Assembly: GCA_934086255.1 (NCBI GenBank)
Contig: CAKOIB010000028.1
Location: 1-13,802, forward strand
Direction: 5' to 3'
Length of the DNA: 13,802 bases
Source: an uncultured Bacilli bacterium
GTDB taxonomy: Bacteria > Bacillota_I > Bacilli_A > RF39 > UBA660
A program made the position numbers and the translations under genes. This document shows positions 1-7,130 of the stretch, piece after piece. A model generated the notes under the pieces. The model did no database searches. It had not been told where the DNA came from and was given only the letters and a program-made list of their open reading frames with translations. The number at the start of each line of letters is the position of its first letter. Within the stretch, counting starts at the first letter, position 1.

Positions 1-94
1 ATAGCCTTTTCCTTGCTATAGCCTTTTCCTTGCTATAGCCTTTTCCTTGCTATAGCCTTTTCCTTGCTATAGCCTTTTCCTTGCTATAGCCTTT
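1..94. repeat. 17-bp tandem repeat, 5 full copies plus a 9-nt partial, cut by the window edge
   Basis: The unit ATAGCCTTTTCCTTGCT occurs five times without any mismatch at 1-17, 18-34, 35-51, 52-68 and 69-85, and ATAGCCTTT begins a sixth copy at 86-94. Each junction forms the palindrome CTATAG, which carries TAG on both strands. Since 17 is not a multiple of three, every frame on both strands meets a stop once per 51 nt, so the array does not encode protein as it stands. The true copy number is unknown because the array runs off the left edge. Confidence 0.97.
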
Positions 95-440
95 CTAATT
101 AGTATCTATAAAATTTTGGCGGATATCGTTTTTTATGTCAATAGTTTTTACGTATTTTTTTATGCTTTACACTACTTTAGACACTCTACATTTCTATATA
201 TCAACCCTACTATATAGATAGATTAATACCTATGATAATCATATCATTTTTTTATTTAAAAATCAATCAAATTTTAGTGCAGTTTTTTATACTTCAGAAT
301 TTTAATAATTATATGTGTAGTTAAATTTAAAAATGCAGGTTATGTATGGTTCTATGAATAAAACCTTTTGCAAAAATTTTAAAAAGCATGAATTTTCCAA
401 ATTAAGTACCAAAAAGTACCTCAATTTGGGTAAAACCTCA
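95..440. other. AT-rich intergenic stretch, no supported gene
   Basis: Between the tandem array and the nuclease-gene promoter there is very AT-rich DNA. The only structure I can support is the palindrome at 397-429, listed separately. The longest plus-strand reading frame is 37 codons and has no ribosome site. I see no RNA gene here. Confidence 0.6.
397..429. repeat. Imperfect inverted repeat upstream of the Rpn-like gene
   Basis: CCAAATT at 397-403 pairs with AATTTGG at 423-429, and GTAC at 406-409 pairs with GTAC at 416-419. A small interior loop separates the two stems and six bases (CAAAAA) form the apex. It has no T-run typical of a terminator and lies just before the -35 box at 443. 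It could be a protein-binding site or a relic of a small mobile element end; nothing here decides between these. Confidence 0.45.
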
Positions 441-442
441 CT

Positions 443-472
443 TTGACTTATATTCACGTCCCTGTATATAAT
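443..472 (+). promoter_or_regulatory. Vegetative (sigma-A type) promoter for the Rpn-like gene
   Basis: TTGACT at 443-448 matches the -35 consensus at 5 of 6 positions. After an 18-bp spacer, a perfect TATAAT lies at 467-472. Transcription would begin near 480, leaving a leader of about 70 nt before the ATG at 551. The leader holds a small hairpin (CTTTGA 513-518, TCAAAG 525-530) immediately before the ribosome site at 534-543. Confidence 0.7.
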
Positions 473-550
473 CATGGGCAGAAAGCGAAGTGATTAAAAC
501 ATTTACACCTATCTTTGAACAAAATCAAAGTCAGAGAGGAGGAAAATATT

Positions 551-1403
551 ATGACTTTATTAAAAAATGAAAAGGTAGAAAAACAAGAAATATCTAAATC
601 AAAAATATCATCTAAAGTCAAACCAAATGGAGATAAAATTATCCCCGGTATATTTGATGGATTATTTAAAGCATTAATTCAAAGCAATGAACTTAGAAAA
701 TGCCTTTATATTATCCTAGTTACTTGTACTCATTTTACTATGAGTGAGGTAATAGACAAAATAAGATTTTTAAATACCGAACTTAAGAAAGAAAAATACA
801 AAGAGAAAGGTAAAATGGCTGATATTTTAATCAACATTAGTGGACATACCATAAATATTGAAGCTAATGCTAATGACACAAAGTCATTAAGACTTAAAAA
901 TCATAATTATCATCATAAAATATCAACTGAATGCTTTAGTGCGGGCAGTGAGTTTGATGATAGAATATATCTTACTTTCACTCTAAAGGATGAGGAAAGT
1001 AAATATTCTGACGAAGAAAATTTCAAAAGAGTTTACAAATGCAATAGCCAAAGCAGCCGAAAAGCATTATAATAATATTGAGTTATCAAAGTTTGAAAAG
1101 ATACTTGTTATGTTGCAAAGTACAAGTAGAAAAGAACTTTTTAGACTTGCTGAAGGAGATGAAGATCTAATGGCTATGGCAAAAAAGATAGATGATTTAA
1201 ATACCGACTACAATATTATTGGTTTGTATGATGAAGAAAAGATGAAACAGGCAATGTATAATTTTGATATTAACGAGGCCAAAGAACAAGGAGGTAATGA
1301 AAAAGCGATTGCTATTGCCAAAAAACTTCTTGAAGATGGAATGAATATTTCAAAAGTTGCCAGTATTACTGGTCTTACTGAAGACGATATTACGAATTTG
1401 TAA
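551..1403 (+). pseudogene. Rpn-type PD-(D/E)XK nuclease / putative transposase, frameshifted
   Basis: Intact relatives are DNA nucleases of the 'Rpn / PD-(D/E)XK nuclease family transposase' group, around 300 residues long, linked to RecA-independent recombination. The ATG at 551 follows a strong GAGAGGAGG site. The first frame gives the N-terminal domain, with the core D and E in MADILINISG and TINIEANAN (about residues 98-117 from this ATG), and runs to a stop at 1072. The second frame is open around 990-1403 and gives the C-terminal part (ELSKFEKILVMLQ, then IIGLYDEEKMKQ, then a tail ending in a TGL-x-x-x-x-I helical segment). The frame change falls at about 1019-1035. The segment normally between the nuclease core and the SKFEKIL region also looks short, so an internal deletion is likely. 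Family assignment is from recognition of the pattern; the break is seen directly, though a sequencing error or programmed shift is possible. Confidence 0.75.
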
Positions 1404-1476
1404 TTATCGTTTTTTGATATTGTTTTATTTTTTTATGTACTAAAATACTTTTGGTGTATTAAATATTTAAAAGCAG

Positions 1477-1498
1477 AAAAAAAGCGTTAAACACGCTT
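1477..1498 (-). terminator. Rho-independent terminator of the seven-gene envelope block
   Basis: On the minus strand AAGCGT and ACGCTT form a 6-bp stem around a 5-nt loop (1482-1498), followed directly by a run of T (1477-1483). It begins seven bases past the ATPase stop codon, so it closes that transcript. On the plus strand no T-run follows, so it acts in one direction. Confidence 0.8.
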
Positions 1499-1504
1499 AA
1501 TAAT

Positions 1505-3811
1505 TTATATTCTTTTAATTAACACTTTATCAATAAATGCTGCAAAAAAGCTAAAAAGCATAACTGCGTTCATTAATAATATGGCCGCTATGACAATTAA
1601 ATGTAATGGTAATATAGTTAATGAGAATAAATCTTTAAAAAGCACTATACCAAGCGTAAATAGTATTATTAGTGATACAAATAATATTCGCCTTAATTTA
1701 TTAAATGGAACACTAATTCTATATAACAAAGTAAAACCCGTAAAACCAGTTAATATTACAGCAAGAGTTGATACTTCAGCTTCAGTTATACTTATAATAT
1801 TTGGTAAAAAAGATATTATAACAACATTGGTTACAATGGTAAGGGCTGTTGGTAAAGCCGTTTTTATGACGTTCATCATGATATTGCCTTTTATTCTATC
1901 ATTGTTTGGTTCAAGAGCCAGAATAAATGATGGTATTCCTATGGTTACCATGCTGGTTAAGGTAAGTTGTATTGGTACAAAGGGATATGTTGTGCTTAAA
2001 AATATAAATATGATTGCTAGTAAAGTGGCATATGTTGTTTTACAAAGGAATAATGAAGCAGACCTTTGAAGGTTATTTATACTTCTTCTACCTTCGGCGA
2101 CAACGTGGGGCAAGGATGCAAAGTTTGAATCTAACAACACTAAATCAGATATATTTCTAGCTGCATCACTTCCACTATTAATAGCTATACTACAGTCCGC
2201 CTCTCTTAAAGCAAGTACATCATTAACTCCGTCTCCAGTCATAGCTACGGTATGCCCTTCTTTTTTTAGGCATCTTACTATTTCTCTTTTTTGTTCTGGT
2301 CTTACTCTACCAAAAACATTATATTCTTCTATTAAATTTGGGATTTCATTATCAGTAGTGGACATATCTATATATTTAATATTTTCTAGGCCTACTTTTT
2401 TAGCGATACCTGCGACAGTTTTAGGGTTATCACCAGATATAATTTTAAGATCTACTCCTTGTCTTTTAAAGAAGTCTAAAGTTGATTTGGCTTCTTTTCG
2501 AATTTTATCATTTATAAGTATAAGAGCCATTGGCTTTAAATCTTTTGGTAATGTTTTACCTAAAAGTTCATTTGTTTTACATAGAAGCACTACTCTATTA
2601 TTTTCTGTATAATTATCCAATTCTTGTCTAATAGATGAAGTATCTCCGAGTATTATTTCTGGGGCACCAAGGACATAACTTTCATGTTCAAATGATATAC
2701 CTGACCATTTGTTTACTGATGAAAATGGTACGATGTTTTTTACATTATAATCGTTATATCTAGAGTATTTATCACTAATGGCACGCATGGTCTCGTTGTC
2801 ATCTGCCATATGATAACTCATTATGCCAAGGGCATCTGTGATATCGCTCTTTAAGGTCATGTTTAGAGGTATAAGATCCGATACATACATTTCACCCTTG
2901 GTAATAGTCCCGGTTTTATCTAAACATACTGTATCTACTCTAGCAAGGGTTTCAATACAATATATTTCTCTTACTAGGACATTATGCTTCGATAGTCTAA
3001 TAACGCTGATGGCTAAAACGGTACTTGTAAGTAGAACAAGTCCTTCTGGTATCATTCCTATTAAAGCCGCGACAACATTTAGTATAGCTTCGTTTTGGCT
3101 TTGAGCACCAACAATATTTATTTGATGAATATATAGAAGGATACCGATAGGAATAATTGTTATAGATATATATTTGATTATTTTGTTTACAAAGTTCATT
3201 ATCTCTGAATTTACTTTTTTTAGGTACTTAGCTTCCCTAGATATTTTAGCACTATAATTTTCGTTACCTACATGTATTGTTTTTGCGTATACTTTACCAG
3301 AAATTATAAAGGTTCCAGATAATAGTTCATCACCAATATTTTTTTCTACTGGCTCTGATTCACCAGTTATTAATGACTCGTTTACTAGAGCTTTGCCTTC
3401 AAGGACAGTGCCGTCTGTACATATTTGATTACCTGCTGTATATTTGCAGATATCATTTTTTACTATTTTATGGATGTCTATCTTTTCTTCGTTACCATCC
3501 CTTATTACGGTAATGGTACTTTCTTCTAATAATGATAATTTATCAATGGTAAGTTTACTTCTTATTTCTTGAATTGTGCTTATTAAGGTGTTACAAATAA
3601 CTACTCCTATAAAAAGTAAGTTTTTGTAGGAGCCTACCATAAATACGATTATGGCTAGAAAAAGGTTTAAAAAGTTAAACAAAGTTAAAAAGTTAGTCAT
3701 TATTATTTGACTAATACTTTTTGTTTTTATTTCAGACTTATAATTTACTTCGCCTACTTCTTCCATTTTTTTTACTTCTGCTTTAGTTAGTCCTATTAAG
3801 TTTTGTTTCAT
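1505..3811 (-). CDS. CtpE-like cation-transporting P-type ATPase (probably Ca2+ efflux)
   Basis: This membrane pump uses ATP hydrolysis through an aspartyl-phosphate. All P-type signatures are present in 768 residues: actuator-domain TGES at 149-152, PEGL in the M4 helix at 255-258, phosphorylation site DKTGT at 298-302, FSSVNKWSG at 363-371, GAPE at 382-385, SGDNP at 459-463 and TGDGVND at 525-531. M1-M2 lie near 35-80, M3-M4 near 212-272, and about six helices follow from 590. There is no CPC motif and no N-terminal metal-binding domain, which argues against a heavy-metal pump. M4 PEGL and the surrounding sequence best match mycobacterial CtpE, a calcium exporter; the ion is inferred. The KGAPE lysine is Leu here, as I recall for CtpE. 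The ATG at 3811 has AAGGTG eight bases upstream. It is the last gene of the block, 13 nt after the repeat membrane protein. Confidence 0.9.
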   Translation of the reverse strand: MKQNLIGLTKAEVKKMEEVGEVNYKSEIKTKSISQIIMTNFLTLFNFLNLFLAIIVFMVGSYKNLLFIGVVICNTLISTIQEIRSKLTIDKLSLLEESTITVIRDGNEEKIDIHKIVKNDICKYTAGNQICTDGTVLEGKALVNESLITGESEPVEKNIGDELLSGTFIISGKVYAKTIHVGNENYSAKISREAKYLKKVNSEIMNFVNKIIKYISITIIPIGILLYIHQINIVGAQSQNEAILNVVAALIGMIPEGLVLLTSTVLAISVIRLSKHNVLVREIYCIETLARVDTVCLDKTGTITKGEMYVSDLIPLNMTLKSDITDALGIMSYHMADDNETMRAISDKYSRYNDYNVKNIVPFSSVNKWSGISFEHESYVLGAPEIILGDTSSIRQELDNYTENNRVVLLCKTNELLGKTLPKDLKPMALILINDKIRKEAKSTLDFFKRQGVDLKIISGDNPKTVAGIAKKVGLENIKYIDMSTTDNEIPNLIEEYNVFGRVRPEQKREIVRCLKKEGHTVAMTGDGVNDVLALREADCSIAINSGSDAARNISDLVLLDSNFASLPHVVAEGRRSINNLQRSASLFLCKTTYATLLAIIFIFLSTTYPFVPIQLTLTSMVTIGIPSFILALEPNNDRIKGNIMMNVIKTALPTALTIVTNVVIISFLPNIISITEAEVSTLAVILTGFTGFTLLYRISVPFNKLRRILFVSLIILFTLGIVLFKDLFSLTILPLHLIVIAAILLMNAVMLFSFFAAFIDKVLIKRI

Positions 3812-3824
3812 TCTATCACCTTAA

Positions 3825-5186
3825 TTAAAATGTATATACCCTTTTTAACTCTTTAATTAGTTTTACTGTTTTATCAAAGTTTACTATTGTAATATTACCG
3901 ATTAACTCTTTTGGAGTATCTTTTACTGGCTCTTTATTAGATAATTTAATAGATAATTCTTCTAGTGGTGGTGTTTTTATTTCTACGGCTTTGGTTTTAG
4001 CGTCTGGGAATTCTGGCTTAAAGTCAGCGAAACTAATAGCTTTATTTTCTGGCATTTCCTTTTTAGTATTATCTAAAACTGGCATGGAAGTAATATTTTT
4101 GTTTATAATTAATTTTTTGTCTAGTGGAGTTTGAGGTTTTATTTGGTTTAATTTTATCTGCTCATCTTCTTTTATTCTGGTTATTAAATCTTCTGAGGAC
4201 ATATTTTCATCTAATATTAATGTTTTATCTAAAGGAGACTGTGGTTTATTCAGTTCATTTATTCTCTTATTTTGTTTTTCTATTTCTTCCTTCAAATCTG
4301 ATGCTTCGATTACATTATCTATTATTAATGATTTATCTAGAGGGTTTTGTGGTTTACTTACTTTTTGCCTTTCAGCCTCTATTTTTCCTTTTAAATCGTC
4401 AGATGAAATGTGATTATCTAATATCAAGGTTTTATCTAAAGGTACAGATGGTTTTATTTTTTCTAGTTTTGTTTGTTCTTCTTCTTTGATGGTTTGCCTT
4501 AAATCAGCAGGAGTGATATGTTTATCTAAAATTAAATTTTTATCAAGTGGCTTTTGCTTTTCAAGCTTTATCTTTTTTTCGGCATAAGGCGTTATAATAC
4601 GCACATTTTCTTTTTCTATTTTAGGTTTATCTTTTCCGTCTAGTTTGTTTGTTATTTTTTCTACTACATATATTACAAGTAATGATAGCATTTGAAGTAA
4701 GAACACTCCCATTAGTAATTGCATAAGAGTTAAGACATCACTATTACTATATAGGGCGTTTTCTTTATATATGTCTATTTTATTTGCTTTTATCACTGTT
4801 AAGACAAGGCAGAAAAGTCCTTGGATAAGTGAGAATGCGATTATGTTTATTCTTTTAGATAATTTGGTTATTTCTTTTAAGAATGTTATAAGCATTATGA
4901 TAGCCGATATCATTTCCACAATAAATAAGGTTACAAAGGTTGGGAAGTAAAGGGTCATAAAAATTCCGTTTACTACGTTATCAAACAGTTTAAATATAAC
5001 ATCATTACCCACAAAGAGTACTACTAATAATACAAGGATGTATATTATTACTAATAGTTTTTTGGTTATTTTTTTATCAAATAATATTAAGAATGCTGGG
5101 ATTAATAATATTAATATAAAAATGGGATGCACAAGTACATTTTGGAAAAGTACTTGCAACTTCTCTAAAAGGCTTAAACTTTCCAC
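3825..5186 (-). CDS. Membrane protein with five cytoplasm-like PLDK repeats, function unknown
   Basis: I do not recognise this 453-residue protein. The N-terminal third has about five membrane helices (near 20-36, 43-60, 75-101, 112-133 and 152-175). A charged tail follows, with five tandem repeats starting at residues 213, 249, 282, 318 and 354, so a period of 33-36. The consensus is PLDKxLIxDxxIxxxDL followed by a Lys/Glu-rich stretch of about 15 residues and KPQ. The tail ends in a short hydrophobic-charged segment (NITIVNFDKTVKLIKELKR). The repeats differ enough in sequence to be old and kept by selection. The start is GTG at 5186: AGGAGG lies nine bases upstream, and the nearby ATG in another frame stops after six codons. 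It sits between a flippase and a P-type ATPase, which suggests an envelope or scaffold role, but that is inference only. Confidence 0.85.
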   Translation of the reverse strand: MESLSLLEKLQVLFQNVLVHPIFILILLIPAFLILFDKKITKKLLVIIYILVLLVVLFVGNDVIFKLFDNVVNGIFMTLYFPTFVTLFIVEMISAIIMLITFLKEITKLSKRINIIAFSLIQGLFCLVLTVIKANKIDIYKENALYSNSDVLTLMQLLMGVFLLQMLSLLVIYVVEKITNKLDGKDKPKIEKENVRIITPYAEKKIKLEKQKPLDKNLILDKHITPADLRQTIKEEEQTKLEKIKPSVPLDKTLILDNHISSDDLKGKIEAERQKVSKPQNPLDKSLIIDNVIEASDLKEEIEKQNKRINELNKPQSPLDKTLILDENMSSEDLITRIKEDEQIKLNQIKPQTPLDKKLIINKNITSMPVLDNTKKEMPENKAISFADFKPEFPDAKTKAVEIKTPPLEELSIKLSNKEPVKDTPKELIGNITIVNFDKTVKLIKELKRVYTF

Positions 5187-5233
5187 TTGTGCATCCCTCC
5201 TACTCTATTTTTAGAATATCAAAATTTGATTAA

Positions 5234-6880
5234 CTAGTCAATTGTTCTTTTTAATTTTAGTTTTGTAAGTATTTTGGCGAGCATTTCTTTACCAAATACT
5301 TCGTCTAATGTTTTTGATTTATATGCGACATAGAAATATACTATTATGCCGGCTACACCATAAATTAATAGTTGCAAGATAGCGATTATTCTACTATGTG
5401 ATGTCATTGGTACTATGAAATTTAAGATCATTAAACTTAATATCATAATGGCAGTACATAGGATTACTTTAATAATGGTTTTTACTGATTTAAAGTAACT
5501 TATATTTGTTTGCTTCTTTATTACATAAGCAAGATATATAGAGCATAATGTATCTATGATGATGTTTAACGCAATTGGAGCATAGTATGCTTCAATACCG
5601 ATAGCACTAAAGAGTTTCATGAATGGAATATTTAGGGCTATTTTAGCAATTAAGGATAGTCCAAGTCCTATTATATTTGCTTTGGTGTTATTTAAAGTCT
5701 GGTTAGTATTAACCATAACTGAACATATGGAAAGTGTTATTTGTGATAATATTAACAGCTTAAATATTGATATATTTAGTTCGTTATAGCCATAAAAAAC
5801 AGTCCATACGTCGGCCCCCATAAAACTTAACCCTACGGCAAGGGGAATTGTTATAAGTACTAGGGTACTTATAGCTTCATTTATTTTTAGGTTTACGTCT
5901 TTATATTTTTTTACAGCATAATATGAGGCAATGGTTGGTATTAAACTCATGATAATACCAGTTGCGATACTCATTACTATCATGTTAAGTTTTGAACCCC
6001 ATGTAGCGATGACGCTTAAGACGTTTTCACTTATAGTTGTACTATAACCTAAAGATACTAATGATTTTACAACAGTGAAGACGTCTACCATGGTAAAGCC
6101 TGACTGAATAACAGAAATTGCTACAAAAGGTAGTGCATAGAAGACTATTTTTTTAGCAATTTGTTTGGTTGTAATTTTCTTTTCGGCATTTGTTATGACT
6201 GCGTCTTTATTTAGTTCTTTTTTATTTTTCTTTATTTTATTTCTAACGTAAAGATAGGCAATGATGGCTCCTACGGTAGCACCAAATACGGCAACACCTA
6301 CGGCGACGGATGTTGTTTGATGAAATACGTTTAGGGCTAAATAACTACCTGCTAAAATAACTACTACTCTAACTAGTTGTTCTAATATATTAGCAACTGA
6401 TGAGACGCTCATTATTTTATGTCCTTGAAGGTATCCTTTGGATACACTTAAGAATGGTACTACTAAAATAGCGGTTGATATCACTCTTATAACAAACGCG
6501 ACATCTTCTATGGTGTTTCCGCCTTTTACATCTCCGATTATGAAGTACGCTATTTGAGGGGCAAAGGCGAATAAAAGAATAAAGATTGTTACGCACAGAA
6601 CTCCTATTACTTTAAGCCCTATTTTGAATGTTCGCTCTTTGGTATTATAGTATCCTTTGGCATTATATTCACTTACTACTTTACTCATGGCAACTGGTAT
6701 GCCACTTGTGGCGAGGTTTAAGAACATGTTATATATAGAATAGGCATAACTATATAATGCTCCACCAGCGACGCCTATAATTGCATAAAAAGGAATTACG
6801 TATATAAGTCCTATTACTTTACAGATAATTATTCCAATCGTTGATATGGCGGCACCCGCTAAAAAACTTGTTTTTTTCAT
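5234..6880 (-). CDS. SpoVB/YtgP-type MOP-superfamily flippase (lipid II or polysaccharide export, MurJ-like)
   Basis: The protein is an integral membrane transporter of 548 residues with about 14 helices spread over its whole length. Its opening, with GGALYSYAYSIYNMFLNLAT near 39-58 and SGIPVAMSKVVSEYNAKG near 59-76, is typical of the Bacillus SpoVB/YtgP group. Members move undecaprenyl-linked wall precursors across the membrane; B. subtilis YtgP can serve as the lipid II flippase. A Lys-rich cytoplasmic loop (about 215-240) lies mid-protein. ATG at 6880 has AGGAGT six bases upstream, and the start is only 8 nt after the Cse60-like gene, so the two are surely co-transcribed. With no sporulation genes in view I prefer a role in general wall synthesis, though a SpoVB role in spore cortex cannot be excluded. 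Exact substrate is inferred. Confidence 0.9.
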   Translation of the reverse strand: MKKTSFLAGAAISTIGIIICKVIGLIYVIPFYAIIGVAGGALYSYAYSIYNMFLNLATSGIPVAMSKVVSEYNAKGYYNTKERTFKIGLKVIGVLCVTIFILLFAFAPQIAYFIIGDVKGGNTIEDVAFVIRVISTAILVVPFLSVSKGYLQGHKIMSVSSVANILEQLVRVVVILAGSYLALNVFHQTTSVAVGVAVFGATVGAIIAYLYVRNKIKKNKKELNKDAVITNAEKKITTKQIAKKIVFYALPFVAISVIQSGFTMVDVFTVVKSLVSLGYSTTISENVLSVIATWGSKLNMIVMSIATGIIMSLIPTIASYYAVKKYKDVNLKINEAISTLVLITIPLAVGLSFMGADVWTVFYGYNELNISIFKLLILSQITLSICSVMVNTNQTLNNTKANIIGLGLSLIAKIALNIPFMKLFSAIGIEAYYAPIALNIIIDTLCSIYLAYVIKKQTNISYFKSVKTIIKVILCTAIMILSLMILNFIVPMTSHSRIIAILQLLIYGVAGIIVYFYVAYKSKTLDEVFGKEMLAKILTKLKLKRTID

Positions 6881-6888
6881 AATTACTC

Positions 6889-7059
6889 CTATCTATAGAC
6901 AAGAAGTGCGGAAAAACAATATACTTGTTCTTCACCAAATACTCCTAAACTTACTGAATAATGGATATCTATAAGCTCTACTTCATTTGAACTTAAAAAT
7001 TCATTGATATCGCTTTCTAAATCTTTTTCATGACTTTCGTCGAAAACTTTCACTTTCAT
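6889..7059 (-). CDS. Cse60-like small protein (Spore_Cse60 family)
   Basis: This 56-residue soluble protein starts MKVKVFDESHEKDLESDINE and ends in a QVYCFSALLVYR motif. That matches the Spore_Cse60 family, first seen as a small sigma-E-dependent protein of unknown function in B. subtilis and roughly the same length. The likely start is the ATG at 7059, with GGTGAT five bases upstream. A longer reading from 7107 would add an Ile-rich stretch that is really the promoter and leader. The gene lies between the M23 peptidase, from which a hairpin separates it, and the flippase, 8 nt downstream. Biochemical function is unknown; family members turn up outside sporulating species too, so the name need not mean sporulation here. 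Confidence 0.8.
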   Translation of the reverse strand: MKVKVFDESHEKDLESDINEFLSSNEVELIDIHYSVSLGVFGEEQVYCFSALLVYR

Positions 7060-7075
7060 TATATCACCAATTATT

Positions 7076-7107
7076 ATTATAATGGAAGTTATAGCGTATA
7101 ATGTCAA
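7076..7107 (-). promoter_or_regulatory. Candidate promoter for cse60 and the flippase
   Basis: On the minus strand a perfect TTGACA (7102-7107) follows the M23 terminator. CATTAT at 7079-7084 gives a 17-bp spacer with 4 of 6 matches, while the perfect TATAAT at 7076-7081 would need a 20-bp spacer. Either way the start point would lie shortly before the ribosome site at about 7065. Confidence 0.45.
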
Positions 7108-7108
7108 A

Positions 7109-7130
7109 TAAAAGGGATTGTTCCCTTTTA
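7109..7130 (-). terminator. Hairpin terminator overlapping the M23 peptidase stop codon
   Basis: TAAAAGGGA (7109-7117) and TCCCTTTTA (7122-7130) form a perfect 9-bp stem around a 4-nt loop. On the minus strand the stem is followed by TTTG only, so part of the T-run lies inside the stem and read-through is likely. The TAA stop of the M23 gene is the first base triplet of the stem. Confidence 0.65.

Noticed and set aside
1..94. CRISPR array
   Set aside because: The units are contiguous 17-mers with no spacers and no cas genes nearby.
333..446. 37-codon plus-strand frame before the Rpn-like gene
   Set aside because: No ribosome site, no family resemblance, and it runs into the -35 box of the next promoter.
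515..550. Earlier TTG start for the Rpn-like gene, adding 12 residues
   Set aside because: The extension reads through the leader hairpin and the GAGAGGAGG ribosome site that clearly serves the ATG at 551.
1581..2069. Long plus-strand frame opposite the ATPase gene, and similar frames at 4124, 7331, 9357 and 12051
   Set aside because: They are antisense shadows of well-supported minus-strand genes, without ribosome sites or recognisable products.
5216..5230. AT-rich near-palindrome between the flippase and the PLDK-repeat gene as a terminator or operator
   Set aside because: It is short, made almost only of A and T, and has no T-run beyond the stem; chance is enough to explain it.
7060..7107. 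Longer start for the Cse60-like gene
   Set aside because: The added residues are an Ile-rich translation of promoter and leader DNA; the ATG at 7059 has its own ribosome site and fits the family N-terminus.
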